From Ascidiaceihabitans sp023955215 (GTDB lineage Bacteria > Pseudomonadota > Alphaproteobacteria > Rhodobacterales > Rhodobacteraceae), in assembly GCA_943788345.1 (NCBI GenBank), contig CALSPX010000004.1, positions 62,001-126,000 on the forward strand: a stretch of 64,000 nucleotides of DNA, read 5' to 3'. Shown here piece after piece: positions 55,136 to 63,603 of the stretch (position 1 is the first letter of the stretch; the number at the start of each line of letters is the position of its first letter). Made by a program: the position numbers and the translations under genes. A model generated the notes under the pieces. The model was given only the letters and a program-made list of their open reading frames with translations, had not been told where the DNA came from and searched no databases.

Positions 55136-55828
55136 TTGGAAACAGAAAACCACCCCAAGGTAGAGTGCTTACCTATTTTGAGTTCACGTAAGGTTCGCCA
55201 ACATGTTGATACGCTTACGTTTACTAATATCGAGAGCATCATTCCTTGCTTCACGCCGGGTACGTTGATCGCGACTGCAAAAGGTGAACGCCGCGTTGAG
55301 GATCTAGTTGAAGGTGATCGCGTCATCACGCGTGACAACGGCATCCAAACAATTCGTTGGGCTGGTTCCCGCGAGATGACAGGGGCTGAGTTTGAGCAGG
55401 CGGCGCATCTTAAGCCAATCCTGATCCAACAAGGTGCCTTGGGTGGCGGTTTGCCTGAGCGTGATATGATGGTTTCACCACAGCACCGTTTGTTGGTAGC
55501 CAACGACAAAACTGCGCTTTACTTCGAAGAACGTGAAGTTTTGGTTGCGGCTAAGTTCTTGACTAGCTTGGAAGGTGTTGATGTAGTCGACGTATCATCA
55601 ACAACTTACATCCACATCATGTTCGACCAGCACGAGGTTGTCTTGTCTGACGGCACTTGGACGGAAAGCTTCCAACCAGGTGATCAAACACTGGCTGGTA
55701 TTGGTGATGCGTCACGTGACGAAATTCTGGAATTGTTCCCAGAGTTGGCAACACGTGAAGGGGTTGATGGTTACACATCAGCGCGCCGCTCACTGAAGAA
55801 ACACGAAGCAACCTTGGTTGTGAAATAA
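55136..55828 (+). CDS. Hint-domain (Hint_2) protein, intact nucleophile
   Basis: A Hint/hedgehog-intein-like protein of about 230 codons. The domain begins at IPCFTPGTLIATAKGERRVEDL with the Cys that serves as nucleophile in self-cleaving relatives, followed by GDRVITRDNGIQTIRWAG, RDMMVSPQHRLLV and IHIMFDQHEVVLSDGTWTESFQPG. In roseobacters such domains are found alone or at the C-terminus of calcium-binding secreted proteins. The start is unsure: only TTG codons (55136, 55178) without good ribosome sites are in frame after a stop at 55115, so the N-terminus may be lost. It ends with a strong terminator at 55896. Confidence 0.75.
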   Translation: METENHPKVECLPILSSRKVRQHVDTLTFTNIESIIPCFTPGTLIATAKGERRVEDLVEGDRVITRDNGIQTIRWAGSREMTGAEFEQAAHLKPILIQQGALGGGLPERDMMVSPQHRLLVANDKTALYFEEREVLVAAKFLTSLEGVDVVDVSSTTYIHIMFDQHEVVLSDGTWTESFQPGDQTLAGIGDASRDEILELFPELATREGVDGYTSARRSLKKHEATLVVK

Positions 55829-55895
55829 CCAAGATGCCTCAGGGCCACGCGGCCTTTAAGGTTATGCAGCTGTAGTCATTTTAGGATGGGTACAA

Positions 55896-55931
55896 CAGAG
55901 AACGGCGCGGGAAACCGCGCCGTTTTCTGTT
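55896..55931 (+). terminator. Intrinsic terminator after the first Hint gene
   Basis: AACGGCGCGG (55901-55910) pairs perfectly with CCGCGCCGTT (55915-55924) around a GAAA tetraloop; a G-T pair and A-T, G-C pairs extend the stem, followed by T-rich TTCTGTTT. The stem resembles the terminator at 29176-29211. Confidence 0.8.
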
Positions 55932-56125
55932 TGTGCTCACCAAAAGCGTCTTTTTCCATGCTGTGACTAAGAAAGATTTCGCTCAAAATAACTTGAAATG
56001 TGATGGTCGCCTCATGCTTGCGAGAACGTTCACAGTATTTCCCCATGAAAAGGATGTTGCACGAGGTTAGAGGAACCGCAGAGACGACAAAGTTGCGCAA
56101 TATTGTTATTGGGAGCGTGTTTGAA

Positions 56126-56824
56126 ATGAAGACGTCGAATGAGTGTTCTAGCAATGTGCTTGTGCTCAAACCTATCCTAACCAACAAAGAAACCCGCCCG
56201 CAAAACACAGTGGTACAACAGGGTTTGACTGGCTTTGCCACCGGAACCTGTTTGGCGACGACCCGCGGCGAGGTGCCTGTTGAAGATTTACGCGCAGGTG
56301 ACAAGGTTTTCACCCGCGACAACGGTATGAAACGCCTCGCTTGGGTTGGTAAATCTATAGCTTCGCACCCTGATTTGATCGAAAATTCAACCCACAATCC
56401 AATCCATATCAGCAAAGGCGCAATGGGTGATAACATGCCCACGCGTGATATGGTTGTCAGCCCGAACCAGCGCTTCTTGATCACCTCCACTTTGACCAAT
56501 GTCTTAGTCGGAGAAAGTGAAGTGCTGGTCGCCGCCAAATTTCTGACCAATCTTGCAGGTGTACGCCGCGTTGTTTCTTCACAGGTCGACTATATTCTCG
56601 TGATGTTTGATCATCATGAAATCGTCTTGGCCAACAGCGCATGGGCCGAAAGCTTCCAACCCGATGAACTATCGTTGCACCAGATTGGGGATGTGCAACG
56701 CACTGAAATCTTGATGCAATTCCCTGATCTATATACGGCCCAAGGCCAACGCGGTTTCAGATCCGCACGACGGTCGTTGAAGCAAGGCGAAGCATCAACA
56801 CTGGACAGACGCAAATCCCTATAA
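56126..56824 (+). CDS. Hint-domain protein, second paralogue lacking the usual Cys
   Basis: A 232-residue paralogue of the preceding gene. The same blocks are present (GEVPVEDLRAGDKVFTRDNG, RDMVVSPNQRFLI, SEVLVAAKFLTNLAGV, ILVMFDHHEIVLANSAWAESFQP, RSARRSLKQGEAS), but the domain start reads GFATGTCLATTRG: the nucleophile position holds Gly and the only Cys is five residues later. Autoprocessing is therefore doubtful. The ATG at 56126 has GGAG 9 bases upstream; the frame is open to 56000. It converges on the nucleotidyltransferase gene with a 6-base overlap. Confidence 0.78.
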   Translation: MKTSNECSSNVLVLKPILTNKETRPQNTVVQQGLTGFATGTCLATTRGEVPVEDLRAGDKVFTRDNGMKRLAWVGKSIASHPDLIENSTHNPIHISKGAMGDNMPTRDMVVSPNQRFLITSTLTNVLVGESEVLVAAKFLTNLAGVRRVVSSQVDYILVMFDHHEIVLANSAWAESFQPDELSLHQIGDVQRTEILMQFPDLYTAQGQRGFRSARRSLKQGEASTLDRRKSL

Positions 56825-57421
56825 TGGATCGATTGCGCGTGCGCGCCATGCCAACCAATCTTCTGGTGTGTCCAAATCCAGCCGTGCACGATCACCTTGC
56901 AAGCGGTGATATGACAAATCTTCACCCAATGCGGACAATATGCCATTGGCACCTTTGTCGCCTTTAAGTGATTGAATTTGTTTGAATACCTGTGCGTCTA
57001 TCAGAGTGGGGTGGCCCGCTTCACCACTCTGTGTCGCGGCGCGCAACGCCTTTGGTTTCAGCGTTTCAAACGCCTCAATCATCACGCTCATATCCGCCGT
57101 TTTTATGTCAGGCATATCCGCAGGCAGGATCATCACGGCCTTAGAATCTTGTGGCAGCGCCAGAACACCGCGTTGCAAACTGCGCGACATTCCAAGATCG
57201 GCGTCAGGCACTTCAACCACCAACAATTCTAGTTCCGTCAAGCAAGCTGCGCGGGGATGGTCCGAGCTGGGCAACGTGACCAAGACAGGTTGGCCCGTCG
57301 CCAACGCGCGTTTCGCCATGACTTGCAGGCAGGGTGCGCCATGCACGTCTTCCAACAGTTTGTCGGCGCCGCGCATCCGCGACGCAGAACCCGCTGCCAA
57401 AAGTAGAATTGGTATTGTCAT
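56819..57421 (-). CDS. MobA/MocA-like nucleotidyltransferase
   Basis: A 200-residue NTP-transferase-like protein (NTP_transf_3). The nucleotide-binding start ILLLAAGSASRMRGADKLLEDVHG, the metal-site ILPADMPDI and the AGHPTLI strand are typical of MocA-type molybdenum cofactor cytidylyltransferases. Such genes commonly sit near xanthine dehydrogenase or CO dehydrogenase genes; none is visible here. It begins 28 bases after the stop of the minus-strand flavoprotein gene, which suggests shared transcription. Confidence 0.82.
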   Translation of the reverse strand: MTIPILLLAAGSASRMRGADKLLEDVHGAPCLQVMAKRALATGQPVLVTLPSSDHPRAACLTELELLVVEVPDADLGMSRSLQRGVLALPQDSKAVMILPADMPDIKTADMSVMIEAFETLKPKALRAATQSGEAGHPTLIDAQVFKQIQSLKGDKGANGILSALGEDLSYHRLQGDRARLDLDTPEDWLAWRARAIDPL

Positions 57422-57449
57422 CTGATGACCCTAACGCGGTCGCGCGCGC

Positions 57450-59867
57450 TTAACCACGCATTCGCGCGCCATCTGCATCAAATAAGGTTTCCACAATCAC
57501 ACGGGTAGGGCGCATTTGCCCCAAGATTTCAATCTCAACAGCCAATCCGTCGGCAATGCGATCTGCGGGAAGGAATCCAAGGGCAATAGATTTCTCCGCA
57601 TAATGGGAATATCCGCCAGAGGTGCAAAAGCCCACGACCGTGCCATCCAGCCAAATAGGTTCATATCCCTGAACATCGGCATCCAGCGCATCGACCTCAA
57701 AGGAAACCAATTTACGCGCAGCCCCATTTGCACGCTCTGCTTCAGCTGCGGCGCGACCAATGAAATCCGTGTTCTTCTTAAAGCTGATGAAACGATCCAA
57801 TCCGGTTTCAGCAGCCGTATAGTCGGGGGAAAATTCGGACATCCAAGAGCCAAAGAACTTATCAAGGCGCAGTGACATCATCGCCCGCATTCCAAAGGGA
57901 ACCATGCCATGCTTTTGGCCCTCAGCCCAAAGCGTGTTCCACAGATTGCGTTGCCCAATTGGATCACAGTAGATCTCGTACCCTAAATCACCGGTGTAGC
58001 TAACGCGCTGGACCAGACATTGGGTCATCCCAACGGTCATTGGGCGCACATCCATGAACTTCATTTCACTGATATCGCTTAGGGTGCAGGCCGCCAAAAC
58101 AGCCCGCGCATTGGGCCCCGCGATTTGAAATCCGTTCCGTTTATCGCTTATATTATCTATGGTTACGTCATCATCTTGATGTTGCTTGAACCAGCGCCAA
58201 TGATAGGCTTGTGATCCATAGGATGCGGTCAGTTGGAATTCATCCTCTGCCAAACACGACACGGTAAAGTCACCAATTAACTTACCTTTTTGCGACAGCA
58301 TCGGGGTCAAACTTAGGCGTCCAACTTTGGGAATACGTCCCGCCATAATACGGTCCAACCATGCGCGTGCGCCGTCGCCTTTGACCAGATATTTGCCAAA
58401 GTTGTGCACCTCATTGATGCCGACAGCGTTGCGTACACCGCGTACTTCGCGCGCGGTTGCTCCGAATGCATCAGAGCGGCGAAAGGACGGTGTTTCAAAC
58501 GTTGGCTCATCGCCAACGGCAAAGTAATTGACCACTTCCATGCCAAATTGCTGACCCCAAACAGCGCCCATACCGCTGAAAATATCATACATCGGCGTTG
58601 TACGGTTTGGACGTGCAGCTGGCAGTTCCTCGTTCGGGTAGGAAACGGAAAAGCGGTTTTGATAGTTCTCAATCACCTTAGGCAGGGTGTAACCCGGCGA
58701 AATCCAATCCCCAAATCGGGCAACATCCATCGCCATCACATCGCGTTCAGGTTCGCCCTCAACCATCCACTGGGCCAACATCAAACCAACGCCGCCACCT
58801 TGGCTAAAGCCTGCCATCACACCACAAGCGGACCAATAGTTGCGCACGCCCGGAACAGGGCCCACCAGCGGATTGCCGTCAGGGGCAAAGGTGAAGGGGC
58901 CGTGGATCACGTTCTTAACGCCTGCTTTTTCCAAATGAGGGAACCGTTTATAGGCAAAATTGATGCTGTCCTCGATCTTGTCGAAATCGTCTTGCAATAG
59001 GTCCTGACCAAAGGACCATGGGGTGCCATTTACGGCCCATGGACGGCAGGTTTGTTCATAAAAACCAATGCACAGACCCTGACCCTCTTGGCGTAAATAG
59101 CTTTCGCCAGCGGGGTCCATGACGTGGGGATGTTCAATCCCGTCTTTCATCATATCAACAATCATCGGGACCTCTTCGGTCACGATGTATTGGTGCTCCA
59201 TCGGGTGCAGCGGGAAATAGATACCCGCCATTGCGCCCACTTCACGCGCCCACAATCCACCCGCATTCACAACATGTTCGGCATGGATCGTGCCCTTGTC
59301 CGTCACCACATCCCATGTGCCATCGGCGCGCTGATTGGTTTTCACAACCATCGTGTGCGTTTCAATCGTCGCGCCACCCATGCGGGCCGCTTTTGCATAG
59401 GCATGGGTGGTGCCCGAGGGGTCCAAATGCCCATCAAGGGGATCATAAAGCCCGCCAATGATGCCCTCAATATTGGTCACAGGGGCGATCTTTTTGATCT
59501 CTTCGGGGCCAACAATTTCTGTCTCAAGCCCCATAAAGCGGTGCTTGGCGCGTTCTGCCAGCAGCATGTCAAAGCGATCTTGATTGTCCGCCAACGTCAC
59601 ACCACCCACATGGTGCAGGCCACAAGACATGCCTGTGATTTCTTCCAACTCTTTGTAAAGCTTGATGGTATAGCCCTGCAAAGCAGCCATATTGGTGTCA
59701 CCGTTCAACGTGTGAAACCCACCCGCTGCATGCCACGTTGACCCGGAGGTCAATTCAGAGCGTTCCAACAACATCACATCCGACCATCCCAGTTTCGTCA
59801 GATGGTACAATACAGACGCGCCAACCACGCCGCCTCCAATCACTGCTACACGTGTCGTGGTCTTCAT
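57450..59867 (-). CDS. FAD/GcvT fusion oxidoreductase, dimethylglycine/sarcosine dehydrogenase-like
   Basis: An 805-residue flavoprotein. An N-terminal DAO-type FAD domain starts with VAVIGGGVVGASVLYHL (GxGxxG at residues 11-16), and SGSTWHAAGG carries His46, equivalent to the covalently flavinylated His of dimethylglycine dehydrogenase. The C-terminal half (about 430-805) is a GcvT/folate-binding domain with the family MRPTRV end, which would capture the methyl group as methylene-tetrahydrofolate. The ATG at 59867 has AAGGAG upstream. Its substrate (dimethylglycine, sarcosine or a related N-methyl compound) is not decided by sequence. It is divergent from a paralogue at 60026. Confidence 0.88.
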   Translation of the reverse strand: MKTTTRVAVIGGGVVGASVLYHLTKLGWSDVMLLERSELTSGSTWHAAGGFHTLNGDTNMAALQGYTIKLYKELEEITGMSCGLHHVGGVTLADNQDRFDMLLAERAKHRFMGLETEIVGPEEIKKIAPVTNIEGIIGGLYDPLDGHLDPSGTTHAYAKAARMGGATIETHTMVVKTNQRADGTWDVVTDKGTIHAEHVVNAGGLWAREVGAMAGIYFPLHPMEHQYIVTEEVPMIVDMMKDGIEHPHVMDPAGESYLRQEGQGLCIGFYEQTCRPWAVNGTPWSFGQDLLQDDFDKIEDSINFAYKRFPHLEKAGVKNVIHGPFTFAPDGNPLVGPVPGVRNYWSACGVMAGFSQGGGVGLMLAQWMVEGEPERDVMAMDVARFGDWISPGYTLPKVIENYQNRFSVSYPNEELPAARPNRTTPMYDIFSGMGAVWGQQFGMEVVNYFAVGDEPTFETPSFRRSDAFGATAREVRGVRNAVGINEVHNFGKYLVKGDGARAWLDRIMAGRIPKVGRLSLTPMLSQKGKLIGDFTVSCLAEDEFQLTASYGSQAYHWRWFKQHQDDDVTIDNISDKRNGFQIAGPNARAVLAACTLSDISEMKFMDVRPMTVGMTQCLVQRVSYTGDLGYEIYCDPIGQRNLWNTLWAEGQKHGMVPFGMRAMMSLRLDKFFGSWMSEFSPDYTAAETGLDRFISFKKNTDFIGRAAAEAERANGAARKLVSFEVDALDADVQGYEPIWLDGTVVGFCTSGGYSHYAEKSIALGFLPADRIADGLAVEIEILGQMRPTRVIVETLFDADGARMRG

Positions 59868-60025
59868 GAGGCGCACTCCTTGGCAAGATGTTACATCCAG
59901 ATTGGATTTCACTGCCCTGTCTGGCTGGTCGAATAGCGACAAATATTGTCGCCTTGGTGCAATCAAACGATATTCAAGCTGCGAAGATCAAGGGTAACGA
60001 AACCTCATTTCAGGGCGGTGTCCAT

Positions 60026-62461
60026 ATGCGTACCCATGCACAAGCAGTCGTAATCGGTGGTGGAGTAATCGGATGTTCGATCCTGTATCACCTCACCAAA
60101 TTGGGCTGGAAAGACGTTGTTCTGATTGAACGTGATGAACTTACCTCGGGCTCTACGTGGCACGCCGCCGCCAATATCCACGGGCTGCACGACAGCACCA
60201 ACATCAGTCGTATTCAGCACTATACGATGGGGCTGTATAAGGAGCTTGAGCAGGAAACGGGCCAAGGCTGTGGCGTGTTTCAACCGGGGTCTTTGTACCT
60301 TGCCCAAACGATTGAGCGCGAACACCAGCTGCGTCTGCAAGCGGCCAAGGCGAAACTGTATGGGATGAACTTCCACGAGGTTGATCGCGATGAGGCAGAG
60401 CGTCTGCACCCGTTGGTCGATTTTGACGGCATCCGTTGCATCATGTGGGAACTGGATGGCGGCAACGTCGATCCATCAGGCGTGACACAGGCCTACGCGA
60501 CAGGTGCGCGTCAAAACGGCGCTGAAATCATGCGGTTCAACCCTGTGCTGGGAACAGAGCAACAGCCAGATGGCACATGGATTGTGCGCACGGAAAAAGG
60601 CGACGTATCAACACCTTGGGTGATCAATGCCGCAGGGCTGTGGGGGCGTGAAGTGGCGGCCCTTGCGGGTATTGACCTGCCTTTGCAGCCCACAGAACAC
60701 CAATATTTCGTAACCGAAACCATCCCTGAAATCGCGGCGATGGACAAACGTCTGCCATCCGTGGCGGACCGCGATGGCGAATATTACCTGCGCCAAGAAG
60801 GTCAGGGACTGTTGGTCGGCGCTTATGAGAAGAACATGAAATTCTGGGCCGAAGACGGCACACCGCTGGATTTCGCCCATGATCTGTTTGACGACGACCT
60901 GGAACGGATCGAAGAAAACATGCTGCGCGCGATTGATCGTGTTCCTGTTGTAGGAACCGCAGGCATCAAACGGGTCATCAATGGCCCGATGATCTGGTCA
61001 CCCGACAGCAATGTCCTGCTTGGCCCAGTGCCAGAGAAAAAGGGCTATTTTTGCTGTAACGGCATCATTCCAGGCTTTAGCCAATCGGGCGGCATGGGAC
61101 TGATGGTGGCGCAGTGGATCATTGAGGGCGAGATGCAATACGACATGTTCCCATGGGACATGGCGCGTTTCGGCAGTTGGGCCACGGACGGGGCAAAGGG
61201 TAAGGCCTTCACCAAAGAACGGGTGCGCGACCAATATGCCAACCGTTTCAAAATCCACTTCCCGAACGAGGAACGCAGTGCGGGGCGCGCCGTGCGCACA
61301 CGCCCCGTGTATCAGCGCCAAAAGGACATGGGCGCGGTTATGGGCCTGAACTTTGGCTGGGAACACCCGCTGTGGTTTGCAGATACACCTGACACCAAAG
61401 ACACAGACGGGTTCACCCGCCAAAACTGGTGGGGGCCTGTGGGCGAGGAATGCAAAATGCTACGCGCCAACGCGGGCATCATCGACATCTCGAATTTCGC
61501 CAAATACCGCTGCAAAGGGGCAGGGGCATCTGACTGGCTGAACAGCGTCTTCGCCAACAACATGCCCAAATCCATCGGGCGGTCCTGTCTGACGCCGTTG
61601 ATCGGAAAACGCGGCGGCATCGCGGGTGATTTCACCGTGACACGATTGGCTGAGGACGAGTTTTGGATCATCGGATCAGGCATGGCCGAACGCTATCACA
61701 AACGCTTCTTTAACGAGGTGCCATTGCCGACGGGGACAACGTTCACCTCTGAAACCGAAGCGATGTGCGGGTTCAACGTGGCGGGCCCTCAAAGCCGCGC
61801 CATGCTGCAAAGCATGACCAATACATCCTTTGCGACGGATGATTTCCCCTTCATGCGCTCGAAATGGATCGAACTGTCTGGGGTCAAAGTACTGGCGCTG
61901 CGGGTTTCCTTTACCGGTGATCTGGGTTGGGAACTGCACTGCGCAACCGCAGACCAAGATCGCCTTTACGCCGCCTTGCTAGAGACAGGCAAAGCGTTCG
62001 GCGCGGGCCCCGTTGGCAGCCGCGCCTTGATGAGTTTGCGGATCGAAAAAGGGTACGGGTCATGGAGCCGCGAATACTCGCCCGAATACTGGCCCCAAGA
62101 AGTGGGCTTGGATCGACTGTGCAAAATGGACAAGGATTTCCTGAACAAAGCAGCGGTGGCTGAAACAATGGGCAACCCCGCGCGCGAACACATGGTGATC
62201 CTATCGTTGGACGCCGCCCAAACCGATGCGTCAAACGCCGACGCAACAGGGGACGAACCGATCTTTAAAGACGGCAAAGGGATCGGGCGTGTGACATCAG
62301 GGGCTTATGGCTACAGCGTCGGACAATCCCTCGCGCTTGGGTTCGTATCAGGCGCGGTTGCCGGGGACGAGGTCGAGGTGATGGTTTTGGGCGTGGCGCA
62401 CAAAGCGGTGATTTTGAAAGAGGCACCGTTTGACGCGAGTGGGGAGATTTTGCGCGGGTAG
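60026..62461 (+). CDS. Second FAD/GcvT fusion oxidoreductase, dimethylglycine dehydrogenase-like
   Basis: An 811-residue paralogue of the divergent gene. It has AVVIGGGVIGCSILYHL and the flavinylation motif SGSTWHAAAN with His46 at the same residue number, then a GcvT-type folate domain in the second half (GRSCLTPLIGKRGGIAGDF, VSFTGDLGWELHCA, SLRIEKGYGSWSREYSPEYWPQE). The frame runs from 59888, but the ATG at 60026 gives the same N-terminus as its partner, with AGGGCGG upstream. The promoters of both genes share the 158-base gap. The two probably act on successive or different methylated glycine derivatives; this is inference from family and pairing. Confidence 0.88.
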   Translation: MRTHAQAVVIGGGVIGCSILYHLTKLGWKDVVLIERDELTSGSTWHAAANIHGLHDSTNISRIQHYTMGLYKELEQETGQGCGVFQPGSLYLAQTIEREHQLRLQAAKAKLYGMNFHEVDRDEAERLHPLVDFDGIRCIMWELDGGNVDPSGVTQAYATGARQNGAEIMRFNPVLGTEQQPDGTWIVRTEKGDVSTPWVINAAGLWGREVAALAGIDLPLQPTEHQYFVTETIPEIAAMDKRLPSVADRDGEYYLRQEGQGLLVGAYEKNMKFWAEDGTPLDFAHDLFDDDLERIEENMLRAIDRVPVVGTAGIKRVINGPMIWSPDSNVLLGPVPEKKGYFCCNGIIPGFSQSGGMGLMVAQWIIEGEMQYDMFPWDMARFGSWATDGAKGKAFTKERVRDQYANRFKIHFPNEERSAGRAVRTRPVYQRQKDMGAVMGLNFGWEHPLWFADTPDTKDTDGFTRQNWWGPVGEECKMLRANAGIIDISNFAKYRCKGAGASDWLNSVFANNMPKSIGRSCLTPLIGKRGGIAGDFTVTRLAEDEFWIIGSGMAERYHKRFFNEVPLPTGTTFTSETEAMCGFNVAGPQSRAMLQSMTNTSFATDDFPFMRSKWIELSGVKVLALRVSFTGDLGWELHCATADQDRLYAALLETGKAFGAGPVGSRALMSLRIEKGYGSWSREYSPEYWPQEVGLDRLCKMDKDFLNKAAVAETMGNPAREHMVILSLDAAQTDASNADATGDEPIFKDGKGIGRVTSGAYGYSVGQSLALGFVSGAVAGDEVEVMVLGVAHKAVILKEAPFDASGEILRG

Positions 62462-62519
62462 GGTTGGATGGCACAATGCGGACTTTACCGACCTTCGCCG
62501 CAGCTGCGCCAACGTCTGC

Positions 62520-62984
62520 TTTCCTGATTGCAATTAATGAATTGCGATCTGCCAGCTTCGTTGTTCGAACGAGTAAGACAGCAAGTTTTTTTTCAGGATC
62601 GCTTTCCTCAGTGATTGCAACGTCGCGTTCCAATGCCAAGCTAAGCTTACTGCAGAAATCCAAGACCTTATCGAGAGATGCTTGAGACCCTATCTCGTGT
62701 GGGTCAAGGTCCAGCTCTATCTCCTCGGAGGTATGGAAGTGGGCGTTTGCTACAGGTCCGCCGAGATCAACCTTCATGCAGTGCGCGTATTATTTGCTAA
62801 CCAGCAACTTGGTAGCGGAAGTTGGAAGTACGGCGTCTTCTCCGTCGCTCTGGTAGGAAACGTCGCCAAGTTCGAACGATAGGCTGATCAACTTGTCCCA
62901 ATCTGAGACCGATGTCTCACGGACGAGGATGTCACGAAGTGAACCATCAACTTCAAAGATCTGAGAGACATTGTGCCATAGCAT
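62520..62984 (-). pseudogene. Small gene of unknown family interrupted by TAA
   Basis: A strong ribosome site (AAGGTGA) precedes the ATG at 62984. The frame gives 64 residues (MLWHNVSQIFEVDGSLRDIL ... TKLLVSK) and stops at TAA 62792-62790, yet the same frame continues as YAHC-MKVDLGGPVANAHFHTSEE and about 80 more natural-looking residues before running antisense into the 3' end of the flavoprotein gene. I read this as one gene of about 150 codons broken by a CAA-to-TAA-like change and lacking its true end. Alternatively the 64-residue product is genuine and the second part is a separate gene. No family recognised. Confidence 0.4.
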
Positions 62985-63170
62985 GGGATCACCTTAATTT
63001 ATTTTTCGGAAGTCTTACACCCAAACAGCCAACATTCACAAACCCCGCAGCATTCGGTAATTTGGGCTCTAAGCGGCCATTACCTCACTCCAAACCCCTC
63101 CCAAAAACTCCACGGTTACAATCCGGCGGTAAACCCTTTATGACCGCTTCAACTCTTGAAGGGACCCAAA

Positions 63171-63320
63171 ATGCCTAAATCCAAAAAACCACGCGTCAAA
63201 CGCGCTGATGCAAATCCTGTGAAAAAGCCTGCGGCTTATCAGGGGCTGCACAATGTTGCGCGCCAAGAAGGCTCGCATCCAAATAAAGCCGGCAAAAAAG
63301 CCGTCAACAAGGGCGCTTAA
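63171..63320 (+). CDS. Small highly basic protein
   Basis: A 49-residue protein (MPKSKKPRVKRADANPVKKP ... KAGKKAVNKGA) with AAGGGA about 8 bases before the ATG. About 14 of 49 residues are Lys or Arg and there is no hydrophobic segment, so it is likely a cytoplasmic nucleic-acid or ribosome-associated microprotein, which is inference from charge alone. I recall no named family. A REP-like hairpin follows 13 bases after the stop. Confidence 0.6.
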   Translation: MPKSKKPRVKRADANPVKKPAAYQGLHNVARQEGSHPNKAGKKAVNKGA

Positions 63321-63332
63321 TCTGGCGTGACT

Positions 63333-63354
63333 GTAGGGCGGGGTTTACCCCGCC
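63333..63354 (+). repeat. REP-like hairpin, third copy
   Basis: GTAGGGCGGGG-TTTA-CCCCGCC, a near copy of unit 1 at 39895-39916 in the same orientation. The 7-bp GC stem has no U tract, so it is a repeat hairpin or mRNA 3' stabiliser rather than a terminator. Confidence 0.7.
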
Positions 63355-63458
63355 ACCGCGTCCCAGATGTCCAAACCTTACCCAACAGTTAACGGCACTG
63401 CGCAAAGGTTAACGCGCAGGCGATCGTTGCCAAGGGGTTAAGGCCGCAAAAGCGCAAA

Positions 63459-63562
63459 ACTGTACAATTCACCGCCTAATCTGCACAGTTGCGCCGTATC
63501 CCTATAAAATTCCGCGTTTTGAGCGCCCCAAACTGTACAGATGTGGGGCCGTACTGTGCAGT
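63459..63562. repeat. Cluster of four ACTGTnCA motifs
   Basis: ACTGTACA occurs at 63459-63466 and 63532-63539, ACTGTGCA at 63553-63560, and its complement TGCACAGT at 63482-63489. They form two pairs with members about 21-23 bases apart (two helical turns) and 73 bases between pairs. The region lies between two converging genes, where operators are not expected. Confidence 0.45.
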
Positions 63563-63603
63563 TGTGCGCGCAATCGCCACCGAACGGGGCGTTAACTGTC
63601 AGC

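Noticed and set aside
59124..59741. Plus-strand frame of 205 codons inside the minus-strand flavoprotein gene
   Set aside because: His/Arg-rich shadow translation of the FAD domain with no ribosome site.
62265..62519. Extension of the broken small gene into the flavoprotein 3' end
   Set aside because: The peptide turns into a Pro/Arg-rich shadow of the opposite coding strand, so it is not part of a real protein.
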